DNA from: Bradyrhizobium sediminis
GTDB lineage: Bacteria; Pseudomonadota; Alphaproteobacteria; Rhizobiales; Xanthobacteraceae
Length of the DNA stretch: 64,000 nt
NCBI RefSeq assembly: GCF_018736085.1
Contig: NZ_CP076134.1
Coordinates: forward strand, 5,032,501 to 5,096,500
Direction of reading: 5' to 3'
Positions 8,450-17,056 of the stretch are shown piece by piece. The position numbers were made by a program, and so were the translations under genes. Each line of letters begins with the position of its first letter. Position 1 is the stretch's first letter. The notes beneath the pieces are model-generated. The model did no database searches. It saw only the letters and a list, made by a program, of their open reading frames with translations, and was not told the DNA's origin.

Positions 8450-8585
8450 TATGGAGCAGGAGCTTGAGGCGGTTCGACTGATCAAGGAGCGCGGCGTGTC
8501 GTATGCAGCAACTGCGTGAAGCAGCTTGCGGGCGATCCACAGCATGCATTCCCCGGCCACGGTCAGATGAAGCCGGAGCGGAGCA
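8450..8585 (+). pseudogene. Remnant of another IS3-family orfA with an internal deletion
   Basis: The frame reading ELEAVRLIKERGVSYAATA stops at a TGA, and the next frame resumes KQLAGDPQHAFPGHGQMKPE. Together these are two blocks of a common IS3 OrfA (HTH region and the FPGHGQMKPE linker) with the intervening 15 or so residues deleted. No OrfB or ends remain. It differs from the intact OrfA nearby. Confidence 0.75.
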
Positions 8586-9017
8586 TGCGTTCTCTTGTGA
8601 GCACGCGCAGCGGCGCGCACGCCGTGACGTCAATTGATGTCGATATGTTCCACCGCACCATCAACCTATTGCAATACTGGCGCCCTCACCTCGGCGGCGC
8701 CATGCAGTGGGACGCACGCGAGCGCCTTCCGATTTGAGGCCACGACGCTCCCGGCAAAACTCGCGCGAGCCGCATCCACCCCGAATCGAGCACGAGGCGG
8801 CTTCCATCCGCCACCGAATCGAAGCGCGCGGATTTCGCTGCTCGCGCGCCCAAAAGGCAAATCACCACCGGAAACAGCCGGGAACTGTTGCCACCATGCT
8901 ACGCCGACAGTCTATCTCGCTGCTTCGAGGCGCACCTTCTGCACCCTCAGGTAGCGCCTCGGAGCGACGGGAAATATTCTGATCGGGTATTTTGCAGGAA
9001 TTTAAGGGGTGGCTGGA
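8586..9017. other. Intergenic stretch with no recognised gene
   Basis: Several short open frames cross here in both directions but none has a recognisable motif or ribosome site. AAGGGG at 9004-9009 is the likely ribosome site of the following gene. Confidence 0.5.
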
Positions 9018-11294
9018 ATGTCCGACACAACGCAGACGGGATCGGGAATGGGCCGGATAGCGCTGCGCCGGCTGTTTCTCGCCGGCACGTCGCTGACGGT
9101 GCTGAGCGGCTCGACGCTGGCGGCGGACCTTCCGCTGGTGAAAGCGCCGCCGCCCGTGATCGCGTCGTCGTGGGCCGGTTTTTATCTCGGCGTTCATGGC
9201 GGCTACGGCTGGAAACACGACGACTTTTCCCGATCCGAGGCCGAGTTCTTCTTCACGACGCCGCCTCCGTCGCTTGACGGCGTGCGGTCGCAAGGCGGGG
9301 TCTTCGGCGCCCATGCCGGTTACAACTGGCAGTTCGGCCGTGTCGTCACCGGGCTGGAATTCGACTTCAGCGCGACGGATATCAAGGGCACCAACAGCGT
9401 CAGCGAGGTCTTCGTCGCACCCGGCACAACAGTTTCAAGCAGCGACACGCTGGGCGAAAACGTCAGATATCTCGGCAGTGCCCGCACGCGGCTCGGCTGG
9501 CTGCCCACGGACAAGGTGCTGCTCTACGGGACCGCGGGCCTTGCCTGGGAGCGGCTCGACCAGACCAAGGTCCAGTCCCAGGCCGTCACGGCGAACGGAG
9601 TACTTGTGACTTCAAACTCGTTTTCCTTCCGGGATCCCATCGACAAATTCGGCTGGGTCGCGGGCGTCGGCGCGGAAGCGATGCTGGGCAGCCCGAACTG
9701 GATCGGCCGCGTCGAATATCTGCACTACGATTTCGGGCAGGTCATGACGGCCAGGAGCGACACCAATACGGCGCCTGGATTTGGCTCCTTCAACAGCTCC
9801 GCCGGTTCGCAGACCATCGACCTCGTTCGCGCCGGTATTTCCTACAAGTTCGGCGAGCCTGCCAGGATGGCGGCCGTGCCCTATGCCAAGGTGCCGGTTG
9901 CGGCGTCAGCCTCGTCATGGGCCGGCTTCTACCTCGGCGCCCATGCCGGGTATGGCTGGGGAAACGATCCCGGCACGGAGCCGTTAATACTGTTCCCCGG
10001 GATCGGCTCGACGGCGACCCTCGGCGGGGTCAACTCGAAAGGCTGGGTCGGCGGCGGCCAGCTCGGTTACAACTGGCAGTACGGTCGTTTCGTAACCGGT
10101 CTCGAAATCGACCTCAGCGCCGCCGACATCAGCGGCAGTTCGAACACCGCGACCGCGACCATCGCGGTTCCGGCCGCCACTCTCTCCGGCAGATTCGACG
10201 AAAACGTAAAATATCTCGGCACCGCGCGCGGCCGCCTCGGCTGGCTGGCGACAGATAATTTGCTGTTTTACGGCACGGCGGGCCTTGCCTGGGAACGCCT
10301 CGAGCGCACCAAAATACAAAATGAAACGACACCGGCAGGGATAACGAACGCCACATCCACCAGTCCGTCCGACCGGTTCGGCTGGGTCGCGGGTGTCGGC
10401 GGCGAAATGATGCTCGGCAGCACGAACTGGATCGGGCGCCTCGAGTATCTGCACTACGATTTCGGCCGCATCAACACCGGCGGCAACATCAGCATCTTTC
10501 AGAGCGGACTATCCGCCAACGCAACCATCACCGCAGGGCGTCAAACCATCGACGTGGTGCGCGCCGGCGTTTCCTACAAGTTCGGCCCGGAAATGGCTGC
10601 GGCGGTTCAGCCTGCGATGTACACCAAGGCGCCGCGCGTGCCGCCGCCGCTGCAGAACTGGGCCGGTTTCTATCTCGGCGCCCATGGCGGCTATGGCTGG
10701 AAGGGCAACGATTTCGCGATCACCGCCTTCAGCCGCGCGCTCGCCGGCGGCATCAAGTCGGCGGGCTGGCTCGGCGGCGGCCAGGCCGGTTACAATTGGC
10801 AGTACGGCCGCGCGATCGCCGGACTGGAGATCGACGGCAGCGCCACCGGCATCCGGGGCAGCTCGCTCCCGGTGACCTTCGGGGGCACGACCGGCACGCT
10901 GTCGGACAATGTGAAATATCTCGGCACCGCGCGCGGCCGTCTCGGCTGGACGCTCGCGGGCGACTGGCTGCTCTATGGCACCGGCGGCCTCGCATGGGAG
11001 CGTGTCAACCGAACCTGGTTCAGGGTCTCGCCCAGCCTGAATAACATTAACACGATTCTCAGCGAATCGCCGCGCGACCATTTCGGCTGGGTGGCCGGCG
11101 CCGGTGTCGAAACCATGATCCACAACTCGAACTGGATCGCGCGCCTCGAATATCTGCACTACGATTTCGGCACCGTCGAGTCTACCACGGTCCAGACATC
11201 GACCGATCCCGCAAATCCGCCGTTCGCCGAGCGGGGCGGCCGCCAGACCCTCGAGGCCGTCCGCGCCGGCCTGTCCTACAAGTTCACGCCGTAG
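9018..11294 (+). CDS. Outer-membrane protein with three tandem beta-barrel domains
   Basis: 758 residues with a signal peptide (LRRLFLAGTSLTVLSGSTLA) and three successive Omp31/OmpA-like barrel domains at about residues 52-279, 301-523 and 548-758. Each starts WAGFYLG(V/A)H(G/A)GYGW, has (Y/F)LG(T/S)AR(G/T)RLGW and WIxRxEYLHYDFG in the middle, and ends with the barrel-closing strand VRAG(I/V/L)SYKF. Linkers are Pro/Ala-rich (YAKVPVAASAS; YTKAPRVPPPL). Single-barrel relatives are about 240 residues, as at 39031 in this window, so this is a triplicated fusion. ATG at 9018 is favoured over GTG at 9009 by spacing to AAGGGG. Its role is unknown; it sits inside the insertion-like segment. Confidence 0.88.
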   Translation: MSDTTQTGSGMGRIALRRLFLAGTSLTVLSGSTLAADLPLVKAPPPVIASSWAGFYLGVHGGYGWKHDDFSRSEAEFFFTTPPPSLDGVRSQGGVFGAHAGYNWQFGRVVTGLEFDFSATDIKGTNSVSEVFVAPGTTVSSSDTLGENVRYLGSARTRLGWLPTDKVLLYGTAGLAWERLDQTKVQSQAVTANGVLVTSNSFSFRDPIDKFGWVAGVGAEAMLGSPNWIGRVEYLHYDFGQVMTARSDTNTAPGFGSFNSSAGSQTIDLVRAGISYKFGEPARMAAVPYAKVPVAASASSWAGFYLGAHAGYGWGNDPGTEPLILFPGIGSTATLGGVNSKGWVGGGQLGYNWQYGRFVTGLEIDLSAADISGSSNTATATIAVPAATLSGRFDENVKYLGTARGRLGWLATDNLLFYGTAGLAWERLERTKIQNETTPAGITNATSTSPSDRFGWVAGVGGEMMLGSTNWIGRLEYLHYDFGRINTGGNISIFQSGLSANATITAGRQTIDVVRAGVSYKFGPEMAAAVQPAMYTKAPRVPPPLQNWAGFYLGAHGGYGWKGNDFAITAFSRALAGGIKSAGWLGGGQAGYNWQYGRAIAGLEIDGSATGIRGSSLPVTFGGTTGTLSDNVKYLGTARGRLGWTLAGDWLLYGTGGLAWERVNRTWFRVSPSLNNINTILSESPRDHFGWVAGAGVETMIHNSNWIARLEYLHYDFGTVESTTVQTSTDPANPPFAERGGRQTLEAVRAGLSYKFTP

Positions 11295-11309
11295 CGTTTC
11301 AACCAACGA

Positions 11310-11339
11310 ACGGCCGGGCCACAGGACCCGGCCGTTTTT
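11310..11339 (+). terminator. Rho-independent terminator after the triple-barrel gene
   Basis: Stem CGGCCGGG with CCCGGCCG closed by an outer A-T pair, eight-base loop, then TTTTT. Confidence 0.85.
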
Positions 11340-11352
11340 GTTTGAACGGTGA

Positions 11353-11754
11353 ATGCCAGATATTCCTCCGGAAGTGCGATTCGCCCTTCACGGCGGCGAC
11401 CGCCACCTTCGCCTTGAAGGCCGGTGTGTTTCCGGCGCGTTCTTCTACTCATGGTCGCTCCTGATTCGCAGGCACAGCGTGCCCGTTGTCAGGCAGACAC
11501 TCCACTTATCGCCCTGTGCAGAATTCCATGACGGGCTCTTTTGGCTCGTAAAGCGCAAAGCCGTCCGATGGACTTGGGCGGGCAAAGATAATCTTGAAGT
11601 TGGCTCCGTACCGCGGCTGCCAATGCCCTTTTGCCCCGAATGGCCAACCTTTTTGGCCGATGGTCTTGTGACAGGAGATTTTTCAGGCCCCGACCCGATC
11701 AAGGAGGAGTTTCGAGAGCCGATCAAGAGGATACTAAGAAGCCTGGGTAACTAG
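11353..11754 (+). CDS. Hypothetical protein
   Basis: 133-codon open frame starting at ATG with no clear ribosome site. The second half (LVKRKAVRWTWAGKDNLEVG ... EEFREPIKRILRSLGN) has a plausible protein-like composition; the first half is less convincing. No family, signal peptide or membrane segment recognised. It lies in a lower-GC part of the insertion-like segment; the 217 bases that follow hold nothing recognisable. Could be a decayed or spurious frame. Confidence 0.3.
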   Translation: MPDIPPEVRFALHGGDRHLRLEGRCVSGAFFYSWSLLIRRHSVPVVRQTLHLSPCAEFHDGLFWLVKRKAVRWTWAGKDNLEVGSVPRLPMPFCPEWPTFLADGLVTGDFSGPDPIKEEFREPIKRILRSLGN

Positions 11755-11971
11755 AATAGAAAACTGTTGCAGGCCAGTTTGAAGCCTGACCGACAGCGTC
11801 AGGATTAGCAGCGCAATTACGAGCAATTCGCTGCCGATCTTCCATGTTTCTAACAATGAAGGCTAGAAGCGAGATGCTTGCCAACGTCATTTGTTGCAGC
11901 ATCTATCGAGCGCTGAAAAAGCCGGACGGGGCGCATTCTGAATAGCAGAATTATCGGCACAATGGCGCTAA

Positions 11972-12029
11972 GGTCAAAACTGGCCTATTTTCTTGATATC
12001 ACTATACCCCCGCAGCGCGCTGCGGGGGT
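11972..12029 (-). repeat. Right inverted repeat of the 5.4-kb insertion-like segment
   Basis: Reverse copy of the string at 6565-6622: GGTCAAAACTGG, CCTATTTT, a variable region, TATCACTATA, then the CCCCCGCAG hairpin. One base differs in the hairpin loop and a few in the variable region. Confidence 0.85.
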
Positions 12030-12035
12030 TTTCTT
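12007..12035 (+). terminator. Terminator hairpin with T-tract upstream of glycerate kinase
   Basis: Stem CCCCCGCAGCG/CGCTGCGGGGG (self-complementary 22-mer) followed by TTTTCTTTTG. It looks like the original livJ terminator, now displaced 5.4 kb from livJ by the insertion. Confidence 0.75.
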
Positions 12036-12094
12036 TTGTGCAAAACGGATGGATAACCGGCGTCGCATGTTTCCATTTCAAATCCCGCGAATCG

Positions 12095-13375
12095 ATGACC
12101 GACAGACGCCCTCTCCTGCGCGCGATCTATGATGCCGCCGTCGCCGCCGCACATCCCGACGTGGTGCTGGCGAGGCATCTGCGCCCGGCGCCGAAGGGCC
12201 GGGTGATTTGTCTGGCCGCCGGCAAGGGCGCGGCCGCCATGGCCGCAGCGGCGGAGCGGCACTATCTTGACGAACTGGGGCTCGAGCCGTCGCGTCTCAC
12301 CGGGATCGCCACCACCCGCCACGGCCACGCCGTGCCGACGCGGCGGATCCGGGTGGTCGAAGCCGGCCATCCCGTCCCCGATGAGGCTGGCCTCAAGGGC
12401 GCCGAGGACAGCCTGCGTCTGGCCGCGAGCGCGGGTGCCGACGATCTCTTGCTGGTGTTGTTGTCGGGCGGCGGTTCCGCGAACTGGATCGCGCCGGCCG
12501 AGGGCGTATCGTTCACGCAGAAACAACAGCTGAACCGGGCGCTGCTGCGCTCGGGCGCGCCGATCGGCGAGGTCAACACCGTTCGCAAACACCTGTCGCG
12601 GATCAAGGGCGGGCGGCTGGCGCGCGCCGGGAAGCTGGCCGAAATCGTGACACTGGCAATATCGGATGTTCCGCACGACGATCCGAGCGCCATCGCCTCC
12701 GGACCGACGGTGCCGGATCCGACCACGCTTGCGGATGCGCGCGCCCTGGTCGCAAAATACGGCCTTCAGGTTGACGACGCGATCCGGATTGCGCTCGACG
12801 ACCCCAGGAACGAGAGCTGCAAGCCAGGCGATGCCGCCTTTGCGCGCGCAGAGTTCGAACTGATCGCGCAGCCGAAGGCGTCGCTGGACGCCGCGATCAG
12901 GCTGGCCAAGGACGCGGGCTACGAGATCATCGGACTCGGCGCCGACCTCGAAGGCGAGGCCCGCGACGTCGCCGCCGATCACGCCAGGCTTGCGCTGCAG
13001 GCCCGCGCGGCGAACAGGCGCGTGGCGATCCTGTCGGGCGGCGAACTCACCGTGACCGTGCGCGGCAATGGCCGCGGCGGCCCCAACCAGGAGTATGCGC
13101 TGGCGCTGGCCGGTCTGCTCAAGGACACACCCGATATTGCGGCGCTGGCGGCGGACACCGACGGCGCCGACGGCGGCGCCGGCAGCGCCGCCGATCCCGC
13201 GGGCGCAATGATCGATTCCGCCACGTTCGCTAAGATGAAGTCGCTCGGCCTCGATCCCAGGGCGTACCTCGACAACAACGACGCCACCGCGTTCTTCAGC
13301 GCAACCGGCGATCTCCTGCTGACCGGCCCGACGCTGACCAATGTCAATGATATCCGGGTGATATTGGTGGATTAG
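12095..13375 (+). CDS. Glycerate 2-kinase / hydroxypyruvate reductase-like protein (MOFRL family)
   Basis: 426-residue cytoplasmic enzyme of the GckA/TtuD type, which phosphorylates D-glycerate with ATP to 2-phosphoglycerate. The N-terminal DUF4147 domain contains GKGAAAMAAAAE and LLSGGGSANWIAPAEGVS; the C-terminal MOFRL domain has GGELTVTVRGNGRGGPNQEY and ALAADTDGADGG. The open frame reaches back to 11993 through the terminator, so ATG at 12095 (MTDRRPLLRAIYDAA) is the sensible start. Some members are annotated as hydroxypyruvate reductase (TtuD), which sequence alone does not exclude. It stands alone, between the insertion and the hydroxycinnamate cluster. Confidence 0.85.
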   Translation: MTDRRPLLRAIYDAAVAAAHPDVVLARHLRPAPKGRVICLAAGKGAAAMAAAAERHYLDELGLEPSRLTGIATTRHGHAVPTRRIRVVEAGHPVPDEAGLKGAEDSLRLAASAGADDLLLVLLSGGGSANWIAPAEGVSFTQKQQLNRALLRSGAPIGEVNTVRKHLSRIKGGRLARAGKLAEIVTLAISDVPHDDPSAIASGPTVPDPTTLADARALVAKYGLQVDDAIRIALDDPRNESCKPGDAAFARAEFELIAQPKASLDAAIRLAKDAGYEIIGLGADLEGEARDVAADHARLALQARAANRRVAILSGGELTVTVRGNGRGGPNQEYALALAGLLKDTPDIAALAADTDGADGGAGSAADPAGAMIDSATFAKMKSLGLDPRAYLDNNDATAFFSATGDLLLTGPTLTNVNDIRVILVD

Positions 13376-13391
13376 GGCGCAGCTCCATCCA

Positions 13392-13510
13392 CGTCATTGC
13401 GAGCGCAAGCGAAGCAATCCATTCTTCCTTGCTGCTGCCATGGATTGCTTCATCGCGGAGCCTGTCATCGGGCGCGCATTCGCGCGACCCGTTGGCTCCT
13501 CGCAATGACG
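13392..13510. repeat. Palindromic repeat, family A (CGTCATTGCGAG...CTCGCAATGACG)
   Basis: Starts CGTCATTGCGAGCGCAAGC, contains GAAGCAATCCA and its reverse TGGATTGCTTC, and ends CGCAATGACG. Same family as the copies at 23170 and 28009. It fills the gap between convergent genes. Confidence 0.85.
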
Positions 13511-13533
13511 AGCGAGCGTGCCTCGCACCCGCC

Positions 13534-14052
13534 TCAAAACTCTCTTGCGAGCTTGCTCAGCATATCCAGCAGCGCGGCGCGGTTGGCGGGGCCCAGCACC
13601 TCGTTGAGACGCGCTTCGTGCTTGGTCGCGACCAGCTTCTTGGCGCGCGCCAGCACCGCCCGGCCCTTGTCGGTCAGCATCAGGATGTGGGAGCGGCGGT
13701 CGTTGGTCGAGCGGACCCGCGTGCACAGGTCTCGGCTCTCGAGGCCGTCGAGCATCGCCACGAAATTCGGCCGCAGGATGCCGAGCGTATTGGCGATCTC
13801 GGTCTGGTTGCGGCCGGGATTCCTGTCGAGCAGCAACAGCACCGAGAACTGCGCCGGCGTCAGCTGCAGCGGCGCCACACAACGCAGGAAATCCTCGAAA
13901 ATTCTCAACTGCGCGCGCTTGAGCGAATAGCCCAGCAGTTCCGACAATTCGCCGAGCTGCAGCGCGGTGTCCGGCGCCGAGGCCTCCGCCGGTTCCTTGC
14001 GGGCGGCGCGGGACGGCTTGACGGCAGCGGCGGCGGTCTTGGAAACAGTCAT
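13534..14052 (-). CDS. couR: MarR-family regulator, candidate CouR (hydroxycinnamate repressor)
   Basis: 172 residues: a 40-residue Ala/Lys-rich N-terminal extension, then a MarR winged helix (QTEIANTLGILRPNFVAMLDGLE recognition region at about 95-117, wing RSTNDRRSHILMLT). It is divergent from the ABC importer genes. In Rhodopseudomonas palustris the MarR protein CouR represses the p-coumarate genes and is released by p-coumaroyl-CoA; gene order here (regulator, HAAT importer, CoA ligase, hydratase, TRAP transporter) matches that cluster, so the assignment is by family plus synteny. A 21-bp dyad in its promoter recurs upstream of two other cluster operons. Confidence 0.65.
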   Translation of the reverse strand: MTVSKTAAAAVKPSRAARKEPAEASAPDTALQLGELSELLGYSLKRAQLRIFEDFLRCVAPLQLTPAQFSVLLLLDRNPGRNQTEIANTLGILRPNFVAMLDGLESRDLCTRVRSTNDRRSHILMLTDKGRAVLARAKKLVATKHEARLNEVLGPANRAALLDMLSKLAREF

Positions 14053-14128
14053 CGCTCGAGGCTCGCAATCCCGCTAGGCTGAAAGGTACCCGGCTGACGC
14101 CTACCGGGCCTTGAAGTTATATTTGATA

Positions 14129-14149
14129 ATTGTTATGCACTATACCGAA
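14129..14149. promoter_or_regulatory. Candidate MarR/CouR operator in the regulator-importer divergent region
   Basis: Left half ATTGTTATGC, one central base, right half CTATACCGAA (reverse TTCGGTATAG): an imperfect dyad with the same spacing as those at 23108 and 26724. Core half-site is ATnGTTAT. It is the weakest of the three. Confidence 0.4.
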
Positions 14150-14240
14150 TATCGGCGGGACTTTTCAACTGCTGTTATTCGACGGTCAGCGGCCGCTCAA
14201 GGCCGCGACCGGTCCGACGCTTGAGGGGGAGCGCCCGGCC

Positions 14241-15278
14241 TTGAACACAACCATCATGCTGTTCCTGGTACAGGACGGCATTACCAGCGGCGCAATCTAT
14301 GCGCTGCTCGGACTTGCGCTGGTGCTGGTGTTCGCCGTCACCCGCGTGATCCTGATTCCGCAGGGCGAGTTCGTCACCTATGGCGCGCTGACCTATGCCA
14401 CGCTGTCGGCGGGCCATGTGCCCGGCACGGCGCGGCTGGCGGTGGCGATGGGCATGGTGGCGTTTGGCCTCGACCTGTTCGCCGGCCGCAAGTTGCTGCA
14501 TCTGCGCCTGGTGGCACGCGCCTTCGCGGTCAATATCCTGCTGCCGGTCGTGATCCTCGCTTTGACCTCCTGGCTCGCCGGCCAGAAGTCGATCGCGATC
14601 AATATCGCGCTGTCGCTCCTGATCGTCGCGGCGATCGGCCTGTTTCTCTACCGCATTGCGTTTCAGCCGATCGCGCACACCTCGGTGCTGGTGCTGCTGA
14701 TCGTTTCCGTCGGTTGCCACCTCGCGCTGCAGGGCCTCGGCCTGGTATTTTTCGGCGCCGAAGGCCAGCGCGGCCCGGCGATCCTGGATACGGCCTTCAC
14801 GATAGGCCCGCTGCGCTTCACCGGCCAGAGCATGGCGGTCTACGCCATCACCATCGCCTTCATCGTCGGCCTGTGGCTGTTCTTCGGCCTCACACTCTAC
14901 GGCAAGGCGCTGCGCGCCACTGCTGTCAACCGGCTCGGCGCGCGCCTGGTCGGCATCCGGACCACGCTGTCGGGACAGATCGCCTTTCTGCTGGCCTCGG
15001 TGATCGGGGCGATTTCGGGCATCCTGATCGTGCCGATCACGACGCTGTATTACGACACCGGGTTCCTGATCGGCCTGAAGGGCTTTATCGCTGCGATCAT
15101 CGGTGGCCTCGTCAGCTACCCCCTGACCGCGGTCGCGGCGCTGGTGGTCGGCACCGTCGAGGCGTTCTCCTCGTTCTATGCCAGCAATTTCAAGGAGGTC
15201 ATCGTCTTCACGCTGATCCTTCCGGTCCTCGTGCTGCGGTCGCTCGCCGCACCCGAGGTCGAGGAAGAGAAGGATTGA
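14241..15278 (+). CDS. HAAT-type ABC permease (LivH-like), hydroxycinnamate importer candidate
   Basis: 345-residue inner-membrane protein with 8-9 hydrophobic spans; LivH marks are DGITSGAIYALLGLALVLVF near the start and GLKGFIAAIIGGLVSYPLTA near the end. TTG at 14241 is spaced eight bases from GAGGGGGAG; ATG at 14256 is the alternative. The frame opens earlier (14130), inside the promoter. It corresponds by position to one permease of the CouPSTU system of R. palustris, a redundant importer of lignin-derived aromatic acids. The tight gap to the next gene implies one operon. Confidence 0.8.
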   Translation: MNTTIMLFLVQDGITSGAIYALLGLALVLVFAVTRVILIPQGEFVTYGALTYATLSAGHVPGTARLAVAMGMVAFGLDLFAGRKLLHLRLVARAFAVNILLPVVILALTSWLAGQKSIAINIALSLLIVAAIGLFLYRIAFQPIAHTSVLVLLIVSVGCHLALQGLGLVFFGAEGQRGPAILDTAFTIGPLRFTGQSMAVYAITIAFIVGLWLFFGLTLYGKALRATAVNRLGARLVGIRTTLSGQIAFLLASVIGAISGILIVPITTLYYDTGFLIGLKGFIAAIIGGLVSYPLTAVAALVVGTVEAFSSFYASNFKEVIVFTLILPVLVLRSLAAPEVEEEKD

Positions 15279-15283
15279 TCGCG

Positions 15284-17056
15284 ATGACGCAACGCCTCCT
15301 TCCCATGTTCGTCTTCGCGCTGGTGATGGCAGCGATTCCGTTCATCCCGGGCATGCCGCCGTTCTGGATCGTGCTGCTCAACAACATCGGGCTTGCCGCC
15401 CTGGTGGCGATGGGGCTGGTGCTGCTGACCGGCGTCGGCGGCCTCACCTCGTTCGGCCAGGCGGCATTTTGCGGTTTTGGCGCCTACACGACGGCGGTGC
15501 TCACCACCGCGTATGGAGTATCGCCGTGGCTGACGCTGCCGCTCGCCTTGCTGGTGAGCGGCATCGCCGCCGTCCTGCTCGGCCTCGTCACGGTGCGGCT
15601 GTCCGGCCACTATCTGCCGCTCGGCACCATCGCCTGGGGCATCGGCCTGTTCTACCTCTTCAGCAAGCTGGAATTCCTCGGCCGCAATGACGGCATCACC
15701 GGGATCCCGCCGCTGTCGATCGGCTCGCTCAAGATGCTCGATGCCGGGACGATCTACTTCGCGATCTGGGTCGCGGTGCTGATCTCCGCCCTGCTCACCA
15801 TGAACCTGCTGGACTCACGCACCGGCCGCGCGATCCGGGCGCTGCGCCGCGGCCACATCGCCGCCGAAGCCTTCGGCGTGCAGACCCCGCGCGCCAAGCT
15901 GTTGGTGTTCATTTATGCCGCGGTGCTGGCCGGGCTGTCCGGCTGGCTCTATGCGCATTTCCAGCGCGCCGCCAATCCGACCCCGTTCGGCGCCCAGGCC
16001 GGTATCGAATATCTTTTCATCGCGGTGGTCGGCGGCGCCGGCTATGTCTGGGGCGCGGTGCTGGGGGCCGGCATTGTCGTCATCCTGAAAGAGATCCTGC
16101 AGAGCCACCTGCCTTATCTGTTCCACGGCGAAGGCCAGCTCGAGACCATCGTGTTCGGCATCCTGCTGGTGCTGCTGCTGCAACTGGCGCCGACCGGCGT
16201 CTGGCCCTGGCTGATGGCGCGGCTGCCGTTCACGCCCGGCCGCAAGCGGCCCGATACCTCGCTGGTCCTGCCGGCGCGCAGCCGGCCGGCGACCGCGCCC
16301 GGCGTATTGCTGCAGCTCGACCGTGCCCGCAAGCAGTTCGGCGGCGTGATCGCGGTCAACGAGGTCTCCTTCGACGTCCAGGCCCGCGAGATCGTGGCGC
16401 TGATCGGCCCCAACGGCGCCGGCAAGAGCACCACCTTCAACCTGATCACCGGCGTGCTCACTTCTACCGGCGGCTCGATCTCCGTGCTCGGCCGCAACAT
16501 CAACAACGCGCCGCCGCTGGAAGTGGTAAAACTTGGTATCGCCAGGACCTTCCAGCACGTCAAACTGGTGCCCGACATGACGGTGCTGGAAAACGTCGCG
16601 ATCGGCGCCCATCTGCGCGGGCATTCCGGCGCGCTCTCCAGCATGTTCCGGCTCGACCGGGCAGATGAGGCGAAATTACTGGCGGAGGCGGCGCGCCAGA
16701 TCGAGCGCGTCGGGCTCAGTGACCAGATCGACCAGCTGGCGGGCAGCCTGTCGCTCGGCCAGCAGCGCATCGTCGAAATCGCGCGGGCGCTCTGTGTCGA
16801 CCCGATGCTGCTGCTGCTCGACGAGCCGGCGGCCGGTTTGCGGCATATGGAGAAGCAGCGGCTCGCCGGCCTGCTGCGGCAATTGCGCGACGGCGGCATG
16901 TCGGTGCTGCTGGTGGAGCACGACATGGGATTCGTGATGAATCTGGCCGACCGCGTCGTGGTGCTCGACTTCGGCACCAAGATCGCCGAGGGCACCCCCG
17001 ATGCGATCAAGACCAATCCGGACGTGATCGAGGCCTATCTCGGAGCGGTTTCATGA
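15284..17056 (+). CDS. Fused LivM permease - LivG ATPase of the HAAT-type importer
   Basis: 590 residues. Residues 1-315 are a LivM-type permease (LTGVGGLTSFGQAAFCGFGAY; LSGHYLPLGTIAWGIGLFYL; RAIRALRRGHIAAEAFGV). After a basic, Pro/Ala-rich linker (GRKRPDTSLVLPARSRPATA), residues 340-590 are a LivG ATPase with GPNGAGKS, signature LSLGQQR, Walker B LLLLDEPAAGL and the VIEAYLG tail. ATG at 15284 starts the permease; the frame is open upstream as an overlap with the previous gene. The fusion keeps pore and motor stoichiometry one to one. Followed by LivF with an ATGA overlap. Confidence 0.88.
   Translation: MTQRLLPMFVFALVMAAIPFIPGMPPFWIVLLNNIGLAALVAMGLVLLTGVGGLTSFGQAAFCGFGAYTTAVLTTAYGVSPWLTLPLALLVSGIAAVLLGLVTVRLSGHYLPLGTIAWGIGLFYLFSKLEFLGRNDGITGIPPLSIGSLKMLDAGTIYFAIWVAVLISALLTMNLLDSRTGRAIRALRRGHIAAEAFGVQTPRAKLLVFIYAAVLAGLSGWLYAHFQRAANPTPFGAQAGIEYLFIAVVGGAGYVWGAVLGAGIVVILKEILQSHLPYLFHGEGQLETIVFGILLVLLLQLAPTGVWPWLMARLPFTPGRKRPDTSLVLPARSRPATAPGVLLQLDRARKQFGGVIAVNEVSFDVQAREIVALIGPNGAGKSTTFNLITGVLTSTGGSISVLGRNINNAPPLEVVKLGIARTFQHVKLVPDMTVLENVAIGAHLRGHSGALSSMFRLDRADEAKLLAEAARQIERVGLSDQIDQLAGSLSLGQQRIVEIARALCVDPMLLLLDEPAAGLRHMEKQRLAGLLRQLRDGGMSVLLVEHDMGFVMNLADRVVVLDFGTKIAEGTPDAIKTNPDVIEAYLGAVS

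Larger units (their letters stand above)
6588..12006. mobile_element. Candidate inserted element bounded by imperfect terminal inverted repeats
   Basis: Both outer ends begin TATAGTGATA and continue, after 4-5 variable bases, with AAAATAGG and CCAGTTTTGACC, in opposite orientation. Immediately outside each end lies the same 22-base palindromic hairpin (one loop base differs); only the right copy is followed by the TTTTCTTTTG tract expected of a terminator. The simplest reading is that a DNA segment inserted at the terminator between livJ and the glycerate kinase gene, duplicating the hairpin. No transposase with these ends is visible inside, only an IS3 element that has its own ends. A rearrangement between two unrelated hairpins is the alternative. 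Confidence 0.5.

Noticed and set aside
6881..8620. Apparent 579-residue protein joining an unknown N-terminus to a transposase
   Set aside because: The junction coincides with the IS3 right end and an AGGG target repeat; the N-terminal part is a piece of the interrupted gene and of a decayed transposase in reverse.
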